Source: an uncultured Eubacteriales bacterium (lineage in GTDB: Bacteria > Bacillota > Clostridia > Oscillospirales > Acutalibacteraceae). From it: a stretch of DNA of 25,414 bases. A model generated the notes under the pieces. That model was given only the letters and a program-made list of their open reading frames with translations, made no database searches and was not told where the DNA came from. The translations under genes were made by a program, and so were the position numbers. The DNA lies in NCBI GenBank assembly GCA_900316925.1, contig ONEU01000005.1, forward strand, positions 1 to 25,414, written 5' to 3'. Shown here piece by piece: positions 15,513 to 23,812 of this stretch; position 1 is the first letter of the stretch, and every line of letters starts with the position of its first letter.

Positions 15513-16175
15513 TTATTCCTCTTTTCCTGAATTTTGGTTTTGTTGGTCCACAGCCGCTCTGAGGATCGCCACCTCATTGTCAAGCTGACAGAGTTTCTGA
15601 TAGATTGGGTCGGTCACATGGATCTGGTCGAGATCACTGCACGGCGGTTTCACACCGTTAACCCTCACGATTTTGGCGGGGACACCCACCGCCGTGGCGT
15701 TTTCGGGCACCTCGGTGAGTACCACGGCACCCGCGGCAATTCTGGCGTTATCCCCCACTTTAAAGGGACCCAGCACCTTTGCGCCGGAACCCACCAGGAC
15801 ATGATTTCCCAATGTGGGATGGCGCTTTCCGTGATCCTTTCCCGTGCCGCCCAGCGTCACGCCCTGATAGAGGGTACAGTAATCGCCGATCTCGGCCGTT
15901 TCACCGATCACCACGCCCATACCGTGATCGATAAACAAGCCCTTTCCGATGGTTGCGCCGGGATGAATCTCGATGCCTGTTTTATGACGTGCCCTTTGTG
16001 AAATATAACGGGCAATAAACTTCATGTTATGCCGAAAGAACCAGTTCGCTCTCCGATAAGCACGGACAGCCTTGAAGCCTGAATAGAGGAAATACACCTC
16101 TGCTCTGCTTCTGGCGGCAGGATCCCGCTCCATGATGGAGTCGATCTCCTCTTTCAGCTTTCTGAACATACGCAT
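15513..16175 (-). CDS. cysE: Serine O-acetyltransferase
   Basis: Makes O-acetylserine from serine and acetyl-CoA, the committed step of cysteine synthesis. 220 residues, the short Gram-positive form with a reduced N-terminal helical region. The left-handed beta-helix hexapeptides run from about residue 65, with IDHGMGVVIGE (82-92, His84 in the active site) and LGGTGKDHGKRHP (108-120). ATG 16175 is chosen because GGAG lies 7 nt before it; the GTG at 16181 is too close. The C-terminal tail is Gln/Asn-rich. It is the first gene after the T-box leader. Confidence 0.95.
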   Translation of the reverse strand: MRMFRKLKEEIDSIMERDPAARSRAEVYFLYSGFKAVRAYRRANWFFRHNMKFIARYISQRARHKTGIEIHPGATIGKGLFIDHGMGVVIGETAEIGDYCTLYQGVTLGGTGKDHGKRHPTLGNHVLVGSGAKVLGPFKVGDNARIAAGAVVLTEVPENATAVGVPAKIVRVNGVKPPCSDLDQIHVTDPIYQKLCQLDNEVAILRAAVDQQNQNSGKEE

Positions 16176-16200
16176 CACCACACTCCATTTCTATTGGCGA

Positions 16201-16236
16201 AGACCGCTCCGCCTGTACCACCGTTTCCGGCGGTCT
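16201..16236 (-). other. Inverted repeat with a T-box-like core between the attenuator and cysE
   Basis: AGACCGC and GCGGTCT form a perfect 7-bp stem; between them lies GGTGGTAC, resembling the core of a T-box sequence. It lies between the attenuator and the cysE ribosome site and has no T tract, so it is not a terminator. Its role is unknown. Confidence 0.4.
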
Positions 16237-16243
16237 CTCCATC

Positions 16244-16497
16244 AAAAAACGCCCTCAGATCGCAGATTCCTCTTGCGATCCGGGGCGCATGATTGCACGG
16301 TTCCACCCGTTTTCAACAGCCTGGCTGTCCTCATTGACCGATAACGGCGGCTTCCGTGAAGATATACTCGTTTCCTTTCCATCTTCAGACTCAAAAGTGC
16401 ATTTCACGGCCTTCCCTATAACGTCCTCACACCAACCGGACGTCTCTCTGCATAGGGCGCGCACCGTTACTCCTCTTTCTCATCGTCTGTATCCTAT
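16244..16497 (-). promoter_or_regulatory. T-box leader (cysteine) controlling cysE-cysS-cdd
   Basis: Reading the minus strand from about 16497: a conserved GATGAGAAAGAGGAGTAAC start, then stem I with AGAGAG (16449-16444), the paired arms CCCTAT / ATAGGG and ACGTCC / GGACGT, and a specifier loop GTGAAATGCAC. The codon UGC (16401-16399) followed by A specifies cysteine. The T-box sequence GGGTGGAACCGTGC is at 16308-16295. It is followed by an attenuator hairpin (CGCCC...GGGCG with ATCGCA / TGCGAT inside, 16287-16250) and six T (16249-16244). Uncharged tRNA-Cys should favour the antiterminator and switch on the operon. Confidence 0.93.
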
Positions 16498-16503
16498 ATT
16501 TCC

Positions 16504-16509
16504 ATTATA
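16504..16509 (-). promoter_or_regulatory. -10 box of the T-box transcript
   Basis: A consensus TATAAT on the minus strand, 12 nt or so before the first leader nucleotides. No good -35 lies 16-18 bp upstream, so the promoter may be weak or need help. Confidence 0.5.
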
Positions 16510-16546
16510 CACGAATTGATTTCAAAATGCTACTGATTCCGGCATA

Positions 16547-17140
16547 TTATTTTGCCTGTTTGATGAAATCGAAATTCTGCACGATATAAATGATACCGGA
16601 AATGAGCGTAAATGCCACGCTGATCCACAGCAGAATCTCTCCGGCAATACCGAACCAGTACTGTACGGCATCGATATTGCCGAACCGGATCACGCCCAGT
16701 GTGTGCAGCTCCAGCAGGTACTGCAGCAGCAGCACGACTAAAACGGCAGCAATCTGACTGATGGTCTTTGCCTTGCCCCAGCGATTGGCGGCAACCACCT
16801 TGCCTTTTCCCGAAGCGATCAGTCTCACCGAGGTGACGGCAAATTCTCTTGCCACTACAATGATGAGTACCACCGCATTGGTCAGCCCCAACTGGATAAA
16901 GCACGCCAGCGCCGACAGGATCATCACCTTATCGGCAAGCGGATCGGCGAATTTGCCGAAGTCAGTAATCATATTCTTTTTTCTTGCGATCTTTCCGTCT
17001 AAATGATCGGTGTAGGCCGCGGCAGCGAAAATGAGGAACGCCGCCAGATAGTGATGCGGGATCGACGGCATCAGCAGGAAAAACACATAAAACGGAACTA
17101 ATATCAGGCGCAGCAGCGTCAACTTATTTGGTGTATTCAT
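16547..17140 (-). CDS. pgsA: CDP-diacylglycerol-glycerol-3-phosphate 3-phosphatidyltransferase
   Basis: An integral membrane enzyme that makes phosphatidylglycerol phosphate from CDP-diacylglycerol and glycerol-3-phosphate. 197 residues with several hydrophobic segments. The CDP-alcohol phosphotransferase motif is complete: D48-G49, A52-R53, G62, D66, D70. It lies 24 nt after rimO and is the last gene of the long minus-strand run; no strong terminator was seen between it and the T-box promoter. Confidence 0.93.
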   Translation of the reverse strand: MNTPNKLTLLRLILVPFYVFFLLMPSIPHHYLAAFLIFAAAAYTDHLDGKIARKKNMITDFGKFADPLADKVMILSALACFIQLGLTNAVVLIIVVAREFAVTSVRLIASGKGKVVAANRWGKAKTISQIAAVLVVLLLQYLLELHTLGVIRFGNIDAVQYWFGIAGEILLWISVAFTLISGIIYIVQNFDFIKQAK

Positions 17141-17164
17141 CAGGACTGATCCTTTCGTATGTAC

Positions 17165-18496
17165 TTACTCTCGGTAATATCCCATCAGGTCGCAGTCAAG
17201 TGTATCGGTAATCTCCACCTTGATGATGTCGCCGATCTTCGGCTTTTTGTCCTCGGTGATAAAGAATACCTTTCCATCCACTTCGGGTGCATCGGCCTTG
17301 CTCCTGCCGAAGAAACACTCGGCAAAGCGGTCGAAACCTTCGCAGACCACGCGGATGGTCCTGCCGATCTGCTTGGTCGCATTTTCGGCCATAATCACCT
17401 GCTGCTGCTCCATAATCAGCTCCTGACGGTGCTTTTTGGTGGTCTCGTCCAACTGTCCGTCCATCTTCGCTGCAGGCGTGTCCTCCTCCGCGGAGTACGC
17501 AAAGCAGCCCAGACGCTCAAACTTCATCTCATTCACAAACTCCGACAGCTCGGCAAAATCCTCCTCGGTCTCGGTGGGGAAGCCTGTCATCAGGGTCGTG
17601 CGGATGGTGATGCCGGGGATCCTCTCCCGCAGTTTCCCGACCAGCGCGGTGAGAGATTCCCGATTGCCGGGACGGTTCATCAGCTTGAGGATTCTGCCGC
17701 TGCAATGCTGCATCGGGATATCGATGTATTTCAGGATCTTCTCTTCCTTCGCAAAGACGTCGATCAGTTCATCGGTCATCCGCTCGGGATAGCAGTACAG
17801 CACCCGCAGATAACAGACACTCTCAATGGCACACAGTTGGGTCAGCAGCTCCGGCAGCAGTGATCTTCCGACAAGATCCTCTCCATAGCGGCTTGTATCC
17901 TGTGCAATGAGGATCAGCTCCTTCACACCCTTCCGGGAAAGCTCCTCGGCTTCCTGCAGGATATCGTCCATCGGACGGCTGCGGAATCTGCCCCGGATCT
18001 GCGGGATCGCACAATAGGTACAGCAATTGTCACAGCCCTCTGCAATTTTGAGATAGGCATAGTAGAAGGGGGTGCTCCTCACACGGCCGCCGCACAGTGA
18101 CAGCTCCGTCTTTTCCGGAAACAGCTCCTGCTTCTTACCTGCCAGCACCTCGTTAATGACCTCGACGATCCGGTTATTGGCGCCGATACCGATGACGGCA
18201 TCCACCTCAAACAGCTCCTTCATCACTTCCTGCCGGTAGCGCTCGGCAAGACAGCCTGTGACAATAATTGCCTTGATCCTGCCCTCCTTTTTCAGGGATG
18301 CAAGCTCCAGTATCTCGTCGATACTCTCCTGCTTGGCGTCCTCGATAAAGCCGCAGGTATTGACGATGGCCACCTCACTCATCGCCACATCGGCCACCAG
18401 TTCAAATCCCGCTTCCCGCAGGGTATACAGCATCATTTCTGCATCTACTCTGTTTTTGGCACAGCCCAGGCTCACCATTCCAACTCTGACTGACAT
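17165..18496 (-). CDS. rimO: Ribosomal protein S12 methylthiotransferase RimO
   Basis: A radical-SAM enzyme that methylthiolates an Asp of ribosomal protein S12. 443 residues. The N-terminal cluster ligands are C12 (SLGCAKN), C48 (NTCGF) and C82 (GCLAERY). The radical-SAM cluster is at C155/C159/C162 in EGCDNCCTYC, followed by IPQIRGRFRSRP, a RimO feature. The C-terminal 65 residues are the TRAM domain. AAAGGA precedes ATG 18496. It lies between recX and pgsA; rimO-pgsA pairing is common in clostridia. Confidence 0.95.
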   Translation of the reverse strand: MSVRVGMVSLGCAKNRVDAEMMLYTLREAGFELVADVAMSEVAIVNTCGFIEDAKQESIDEILELASLKKEGRIKAIIVTGCLAERYRQEVMKELFEVDAVIGIGANNRIVEVINEVLAGKKQELFPEKTELSLCGGRVRSTPFYYAYLKIAEGCDNCCTYCAIPQIRGRFRSRPMDDILQEAEELSRKGVKELILIAQDTSRYGEDLVGRSLLPELLTQLCAIESVCYLRVLYCYPERMTDELIDVFAKEEKILKYIDIPMQHCSGRILKLMNRPGNRESLTALVGKLRERIPGITIRTTLMTGFPTETEEDFAELSEFVNEMKFERLGCFAYSAEEDTPAAKMDGQLDETTKKHRQELIMEQQQVIMAENATKQIGRTIRVVCEGFDRFAECFFGRSKADAPEVDGKVFFITEDKKPKIGDIIKVEITDTLDCDLMGYYRE

Positions 18497-18543
18497 CCTG
18501 TCATCCTTTCTTTTTCGGTTTCTTTTCTGTTATTCTCGCTGCA

Positions 18544-19164
18544 TCAGCTCTCGTCATCCATTTCCAGCTCCAGGCTGTCCATGGCTTCCCGGATATCCGA
18601 CCAGTGATAGCCCATTGTCCGCAGAGAATTGACTGTGCGGGCACGGTCCTTTTCTGTGGCAAGTCGGCGGGCAAACTTCGTTTCCAGAAGCGCCGTGATC
18701 TGCTCGATGGGATCGGGCGACAGCTCACGGATGATCTCCTCGGCAAGCTCCTTGTCGATCCCTTTTTTAAGCAGCTCAAAGGCAGCTCTTTTTTCGGAGA
18801 ATTTTTTCCGGAAAATGAGCTGCTCGGCATACTCTCTGGCATATTTTTCATCATCAATCAACCCAAGCTCTTCCAGACGCTCAATGGCCGATTCGGCAGC
18901 CCTCTCCCCATACAGGGGGATCAGCTTATCTGCAATCTCCTTGCGGGTGCGGCTGCGGTACTCGATCAGATAGAGAGCCTTTTCCTTCGCCCGGTTGACT
19001 TTGGAAGCCTCCAGCAGGTCATACAGTTCCTCATCGGAAATTTCCGAACCTGTCCGGAAGCCCTGTGACGCCAAGGTAACGGTGTCCACACTCACGGCAT
19101 ATTCGCCGTCGATATAGAGCGCCGTCATCCCCTTTTTGCGTTCCTCCGCTGCGGTGATCAGCAT
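18544..19164 (-). CDS. recX: Regulatory protein RecX
   Basis: Binds RecA filaments and restrains or modulates them. 206 residues, made of triple-helix repeats typical of the family: the EYRSRTRKEIADKL segment, then GLIDDEKYAREYAEQLI, and a third repeat with YHWSDIREAM near the end. It starts 4 nt after the recA stop codon, so both are made from one transcript. Confidence 0.93.
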   Translation of the reverse strand: MLITAAEERKKGMTALYIDGEYAVSVDTVTLASQGFRTGSEISDEELYDLLEASKVNRAKEKALYLIEYRSRTRKEIADKLIPLYGERAAESAIERLEELGLIDDEKYAREYAEQLIFRKKFSEKRAAFELLKKGIDKELAEEIIRELSPDPIEQITALLETKFARRLATEKDRARTVNSLRTMGYHWSDIREAMDSLELEMDDES

Positions 19165-19168
19165 ACTA

Positions 19169-20305
19169 TCATTCCACCATTATATCAATATCGGCATCTG
19201 ATGTGCGGGGTTCCGCCGCAGCTTCCTCCACGGGTGCGGTTTCTTCATCCGTCTCCACCGGTGTGGTCTCCGGCTTACCCTTGGACTTGGACTTGGATTT
19301 GGATGCCTTGACAAACGTCAGCTTCGACTTATTTGCCATCAGCTCCTCCTCCACCTTCTGTGCCACATCAGGATGGTCGAGCAGATACTGTTTTGCATTG
19401 TCTCTGCCCTGGGCAATACGATTGCCGTCGTAGGAGAACCAGGCGCCGCTCTTCTTGATGATATCAATGCTCACGGCAAGATCCAGCAGCTCCCCGACTC
19501 TCGAAATGCCCTGGCCGTACATGATATCAAACTCAGCCTCACGGAAGGGAGGCGCAATCTTATTCTTGACGACCTTGGCACGGGTGTGCGAACCGACGAT
19601 CTCGCTGCCCACCTTGATTGCCTCCACCTTGCGGATATCCAGACGCACGGAAGCGTAGAACTTCAATGCTCTGCCGCCGGGGGTCGTCTCGGGATTGCCG
19701 AACATCACGCCGACCTTTTCACGGAGCTGGTTGATGAAAATGGCAACACAGTTGAGCTTGGAGATAGAACCGGCCAACTTTCTCAGTGCCTGTGACATCA
19801 GACGTGCCTGCAGACCCACATGAGAGGCGCCCATATCACCTTCGATCTCGGCTTTCGGCGCAAGTGCGGCAACAGAGTCCACCACAATCACATCAATGGC
19901 ACCGGAACGCACCAGTGCTTCGGTGATCTCCAGAGCATCCTCACCGGTATCGGGCTGTGAGACGAGCAGCGCATCAATATCCACGCCCAATGCCTTGGCG
20001 TAAACAGGATCAAGTGCGTGCTCCACGTCGATGAACGCAGCAATGCCGCCATTCTTCTGGCCCTCCGCAATACAGTGCAGGGCAAGCGTCGTCTTACCGG
20101 AGGATTCCGGACCGTAGATCTCGGTGATTCTGCCTCGCGGCAGTCCGCCGATACCCAACGCCATATCCAGCGAGAGAGAACCTGTGGGGATTGCGTCCAC
20201 CTGCATGGCGGCGTTCTGTCCCAGACGCATGACTGCTCCCTTGCCGAATTGCTTTTCTATCTGACTCAATGCCGTTTCCAGAGCTTTCTGTTTATCAAAT
20301 GCCAT
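19169..20305 (-). CDS. recA: Recombinase RecA
   Basis: Forms ATP-dependent filaments on single-stranded DNA, drives strand exchange and triggers LexA self-cleavage. 378 residues. Walker A GPESSGKT is at 65-72; NQLREKVGVMFGNPETTPGG (the L2 region) is intact. The C-terminal tail is unusual: a Lys-Ser alternation (KASKSKSKSKGK) followed by a Glu/Thr/Pro/Ala-rich acidic end, longer than in Bacillus. AAAGGAC precedes ATG 20305 at 9 nt. An approximately 175-nt leader carries two promoters and a LexA box. Confidence 0.97.
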   Translation of the reverse strand: MAFDKQKALETALSQIEKQFGKGAVMRLGQNAAMQVDAIPTGSLSLDMALGIGGLPRGRITEIYGPESSGKTTLALHCIAEGQKNGGIAAFIDVEHALDPVYAKALGVDIDALLVSQPDTGEDALEITEALVRSGAIDVIVVDSVAALAPKAEIEGDMGASHVGLQARLMSQALRKLAGSISKLNCVAIFINQLREKVGVMFGNPETTPGGRALKFYASVRLDIRKVEAIKVGSEIVGSHTRAKVVKNKIAPPFREAEFDIMYGQGISRVGELLDLAVSIDIIKKSGAWFSYDGNRIAQGRDNAKQYLLDHPDVAQKVEEELMANKSKLTFVKASKSKSKSKGKPETTPVETDEETAPVEEAAAEPRTSDADIDIMVE

Positions 20306-20424
20306 GTTGTTTCTGTCCTTTCTATCGACAGCCGTTCCGCCGTCTTTTCATACACCTGCACTGCAAGCCGGGTGTATACCGTCCCATTTGCCGTGCTTTG
20401 TTCCATTCTTTTCCGGATGCTTCT

Positions 20425-20453
20425 ATTATACCTGTTCCTGTGAAAAAAAGCAA
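20425..20453 (-). promoter_or_regulatory. Second recA promoter
   Basis: On the minus strand TTGCTT (20453-20448), a 17-bp spacer and TATAAT (20430-20425). It lies about 20 bp downstream of the LexA box, so it may give basal recA expression. Confidence 0.6.
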
Positions 20454-20472
20454 GGTCGGGGATGGATTTTTA

Positions 20473-20484
20473 GAACATTTGTTC
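20473..20484 (-). promoter_or_regulatory. LexA (SOS) box
   Basis: GAACATTTGTTC fits the Gram-positive LexA site core GAAC-N4-GTTC exactly. It starts 3 bp after the -10 of the promoter at 20488-20515, so LexA would cover its start point. It overlaps the last base of the prmC stop codon. Confidence 0.85.
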
Positions 20485-21332
20485 TATATTTTAGTACCAA
20501 ATATTACCCTGTCAAGTCCCTGGATATCCTGCACCGCACGCAGCTCCCCCATTCCGTGAGCCGACAGCAGCGCCATCACATCCGCAGCCTGCTCTTCGCC
20601 GATCTCCAGGGTCATGGAGCCGCCCTTCCGCAGCTTGGCTGTCCAGTCGGACGCCAGACATCGGTAGAAATCCAGGCCGTCATCTCCCCCGTCCAGGGCG
20701 GCAGCAGGTTCAAACTGTACTTCCTTTTGCAGCGTGGGAAGTACCTCCCGAGCAATGTACGGCGGATTGGAAATAATCGCATCCAGGCTCCCGTCCGCAA
20801 ACAGCGTATGGGCGGTGAACAGGTCGCCTTGCAGGGCTTTGACATTGGTACAGCCATTCATCGCAATATTTTTCTGTAGATAACCAAAGGCAGCCTCCTG
20901 TAATTCGAGGGCAGTGACTTCCGCCTGGGGCAGCATTCCGGCAAGCGTTACGGCGATGATGCCGCTGCCGGAGCAGAGATCGGCAATCCGCGCCTTCGGA
21001 CAGTCCCGCAGCGCCTCACGGCAGGTCATAACCGCTACCTCGGTGTCATCCCGCGGAATCAGCACACCTTCTCCCACCGCAAATTCTCTCCCCATGAACG
21101 TCCAGCATCCGAGAAGATACTGCAAGGGATAGCCGTCTGCCCGTCTTTCCGCTGCTTTTATCAGACGCTGTTCCTGTTCCGCCGGTACGATACGGCCGCC
21201 GTCGGCAATCAGGCGTATCCGGTCAATTCCCATCAGTTCCTGCATCAGACAGCGTGCCTCATACACCGCCGCGTCATTTCCGGATTCCTGCAGGATGCGC
21301 CTTGCCGTCTGATACAGCTCCGAATAGGTCAT
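20484..21332 (-). CDS. prmC: Peptide chain release factor N5-glutamine methyltransferase
   Basis: Methylates the Gln of the GGQ motif in release factors. 282 residues. Motifs: SAM loop LCSGSGI (119-125), PRDDTE (93-98, usually PRPDTE) and the catalytic NPPY (189-192). Its ATG overlaps the stop of the DUF1385 gene (ATGA, 21329-21332), so the two are translationally coupled. Its 3' end contains the recA SOS promoter. prfA, often next to prmC, is not in the window. Confidence 0.94.
   Translation of the reverse strand: MTYSELYQTARRILQESGNDAAVYEARCLMQELMGIDRIRLIADGGRIVPAEQEQRLIKAAERRADGYPLQYLLGCWTFMGREFAVGEGVLIPRDDTEVAVMTCREALRDCPKARIADLCSGSGIIAVTLAGMLPQAEVTALELQEAAFGYLQKNIAMNGCTNVKALQGDLFTAHTLFADGSLDAIISNPPYIAREVLPTLQKEVQFEPAAALDGGDDGLDFYRCLASDWTAKLRKGGSMTLEIGEEQAADVMALLSAHGMGELRAVQDIQGLDRVIFGTKI
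20488..20515 (-). promoter_or_regulatory. SOS-controlled recA promoter
   Basis: On the minus strand TTGACA (20515-20510), a 16-bp spacer and TAAAAT (20493-20488). It lies within the 3' end of prmC and is directly followed by the LexA box. Confidence 0.75.
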
Positions 21333-22291
21333 CGGATGATATCCTCACCGTTTTCGGGAATGACATCCTTCATCGCAGCAATAGCCACTTCGATCATATC
21401 ATCCTTCGGCTCCTTGGTGGTGATGTGCTGCATCCACACGCCGGGAGCGGCAATGATACGGGTGATGACATTATCGTGTTTGCCGCAGATCCGGATGAGC
21501 TCATAGCCCACGCCGACCGTCAGGGGCAGCAGCAGGATCTTGAGAGAGGAACGCAGCCACACATTCGTAAAGGGGATAAACAGACCGATGATGATACCCA
21601 CGATCAGCATCAGAACAATAAAGCTGGTGCCGCAGCGGGGATGGAAACGAATCTGCTTTCTGACATTCTCGACCGTCAGATCAAGGCCGTGCTCATAGCA
21701 GAAAATCGTCTTATGCTCCGCACCATGGTACTGGAACACACGCTTCACATCCTTGTTGAGTGTCACCAGACCCATGTAAACCAGGAACAGGATGATCCTC
21801 AGGATTCCCTCAAAGGCGGAACGCCAGATGATATAATCATTCAGGAACGGAAATGCGGACGCCAGCAGGTTAAACAGCAGCGTCGGCACAAAAAAGAACA
21901 CCGCCACACAGAACAGGATCGCCAGTACCATCGCGGCTCCCATGATGAAGCTGACCATTTTCTCACCAAAATGCTTATCAAGCCATTTATCAAACTTGCT
22001 CATCTCTTCCTCGGGAGTCTCAATCCCCTCCATTGCCTTGTCCGCCGAACGCATGAGCGCCCTGTTTCCCGTGACAAGAGAATCGATCATGTTGGCAACA
22101 CCCCGCAGCACCGGGATCCGCAGCAGCTTATACTTCTGGGTGAGATTAAGGGGATGAATCTCCTCCAGTTCAATGCTGCCGTCACTCTTTCTCACGCCCA
22201 TGGTGGTCTTTTTCGGCCCCCGCATCATAATGCCCTCCATCAGGGCCTGTCCGCCAATGGACGTTACACGCATGGTTTTCTCTTTTTTCAT
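21329..22291 (-). CDS. DUF1385 membrane protein (YqhQ-like)
   Basis: 320 residues. The conserved N-terminus IGGQALMEGIMMRGP is the family signature. FQYHGAEHKTIFCYE and RFHPRCGTSFI follow further on; their His, Glu and Cys residues could bind a metal. Four or so hydrophobic segments place it in the membrane. The family often sits next to prmC in clostridia, but no activity is established as far as I know. A weaker alternative start is ATG 22273. It lies 27 nt after the sensor kinase gene. Confidence 0.9.
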   Translation of the reverse strand: MKKEKTMRVTSIGGQALMEGIMMRGPKKTTMGVRKSDGSIELEEIHPLNLTQKYKLLRIPVLRGVANMIDSLVTGNRALMRSADKAMEGIETPEEEMSKFDKWLDKHFGEKMVSFIMGAAMVLAILFCVAVFFFVPTLLFNLLASAFPFLNDYIIWRSAFEGILRIILFLVYMGLVTLNKDVKRVFQYHGAEHKTIFCYEHGLDLTVENVRKQIRFHPRCGTSFIVLMLIVGIIIGLFIPFTNVWLRSSLKILLLPLTVGVGYELIRICGKHDNVITRIIAAPGVWMQHITTKEPKDDMIEVAIAAMKDVIPENGEDIIR

Positions 22292-22318
22292 AGCCTGCCT
22301 CTTTCCTTTTTCAATCTT

Positions 22319-23761
22319 TTATCCCTTTTCTTCTTCCGATGCGGGTTCTGCGGCAGCCTCATCCTCCGGCTGTATCACCGGCAGCGAAATCGTCACTGTC
22401 GTCCCCACATTTTCTACACTGTCAATATTGAGCGTGCCCTTGTGCAGGCGCACGATCTCATCTGCTACCGCCAGTCCGATACCGGAACCGCGGACGGTCT
22501 GATTTGCCTTGTAGAACTTCTGCTTGATCTTCGGCAGATGCTCCGCGGGAATACCGCAGCCGTTATCGGCAATGACAATATGGATAAAGCCCTCAACCTC
22601 TTCCACATTGACCGTCACGACTCCTCCCGCATTGGAGTATTTCAGGGCGTTGTCGATAATATTGATAAACACCTGACGCAGCCTGTTCCTGTCGCCCAGT
22701 ACGGCGGGCAGGATCTCCGGCTCGTCATAGACAATATGCTTGTTCTCCTTATGCGCTCTTTCACGCTGCATATAGATGGATTCATCCAGCTCCGCCAGAA
22801 TGTCGATCTTATCCATGATGAGCACCATTCTGTCCTCCTGGATCCTGGAGAAGTCCAGCACCTCCTCGACAATGCCGTTCAGACGCTCGGTCTCCTTGAT
22901 AATGATACCGATACCCTTTTCCAGGGTGCGCTTGTCACGGAAGCCGTCAAGCTGAACGGTCTCCGCCCAGCCCTTGATGGCGGTCAGCGGGGTGCGCAGC
23001 TCATGGGAGACGGAAGAGATGAAGTCGTTTTTCAGCTTATCGGCGGTGCCTAACTCTCCTGCCATGTAATTGATGGTATCGCAGAGGTCGCCGATCTCAT
23101 CGTCGTAGAATTTATTGATCCTGGCATTGAAATCACCCTGGGCGATCTTTTTGGCCGTCTGGCTGATCTCCTTTACCGGGCGCACAATAGAGCGCAGGAA
23201 ATAGGTACTCGATACAAAAATAAAGAACAGGATGACAATCCCTACCAGACAGACTGCCGCAATGGCAATAAAAATCTTCCGGTCGGCCTCCTCCAGAGAC
23301 ACCACATAGCGGATCGCGCCGACGCTCTGACCGTTGTCATCCACGATGACTCTTGTCAGCGCCATAACGTTCTCGCCGGAGCTGAGATTACCGTGCCAGT
23401 CGGCAAAGTGATCCTTCGACTTCATGGCAGCCGTATAATCGGGCATACTCTGGGCATTGTCGGGAGCAAAGCCGGTGGACGTGATGACCACCTTTCCGTC
23501 CTCGTTGATCACCATCAGCTCCATCAGCTCCTTGTCGGGAAAGTTCTCGACATACAGCCTTGCCGTCTGGATGAAATCCTCCGAATCATTGAATATGTTC
23601 ACGAGTTCTGTGGAACGTCCGTTCAGGATCTGAAACACGCCGCTGTAATAAAAGTTCTGGATCACCACGGCAAAAGCAATGATCAGCACAAACAGGATGA
23701 TCAGGATCACGCCGAACGTATTAAAAAGCCACCTTCTTGTAATACCTCTCACAGCAAACAC
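22319..23761 (-). CDS. Sensor histidine kinase (PhoR/WalK type)
   Basis: Membrane sensor of the two-component pair with the regulator upstream. 480 residues: TM1 about 11-39, an extracytoplasmic domain of about 125 residues, TM2 about 163-188, HAMP 189-243, HisKA with His253 in SVSHELRTPL, then HATPase with N371 (IIDNALKYS), DNGCGIP (399-405) and GSGIGL (425-430). All catalytic parts are present. The C-terminal tail is Glu/Ala-rich. The start is GTG 23761 or, with better ribosome-site spacing, GTG 23752. The signal sensed cannot be read; the extracytoplasmic part has a PAS/dCache-like look (VINEDGKVVITSTG). Confidence 0.93.
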   Translation of the reverse strand: MFAVRGITRRWLFNTFGVILIILFVLIIAFAVVIQNFYYSGVFQILNGRSTELVNIFNDSEDFIQTARLYVENFPDKELMELMVINEDGKVVITSTGFAPDNAQSMPDYTAAMKSKDHFADWHGNLSSGENVMALTRVIVDDNGQSVGAIRYVVSLEEADRKIFIAIAAVCLVGIVILFFIFVSSTYFLRSIVRPVKEISQTAKKIAQGDFNARINKFYDDEIGDLCDTINYMAGELGTADKLKNDFISSVSHELRTPLTAIKGWAETVQLDGFRDKRTLEKGIGIIIKETERLNGIVEEVLDFSRIQEDRMVLIMDKIDILAELDESIYMQRERAHKENKHIVYDEPEILPAVLGDRNRLRQVFINIIDNALKYSNAGGVVTVNVEEVEGFIHIVIADNGCGIPAEHLPKIKQKFYKANQTVRGSGIGLAVADEIVRLHKGTLNIDSVENVGTTVTISLPVIQPEDEAAAEPASEEEKG

Positions 23762-23812
23762 CTACAAACCGCCGCCCGCAGCGGCGAGATACTCATTTCC
23801 GGAAGTTCACCG

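Noticed and set aside
21254..23053. A 599-codon open frame on the plus strand across prmC, DUF1385 and kinase genes
   Set aside because: The product is His/Gln/Arg-rich and matches no family, and three well-supported genes lie on the opposite strand.
23764..23785. GC-rich hairpin between the response regulator and kinase genes
   Set aside because: A short stem with no T tract; it may tune expression, but it is not a terminator.
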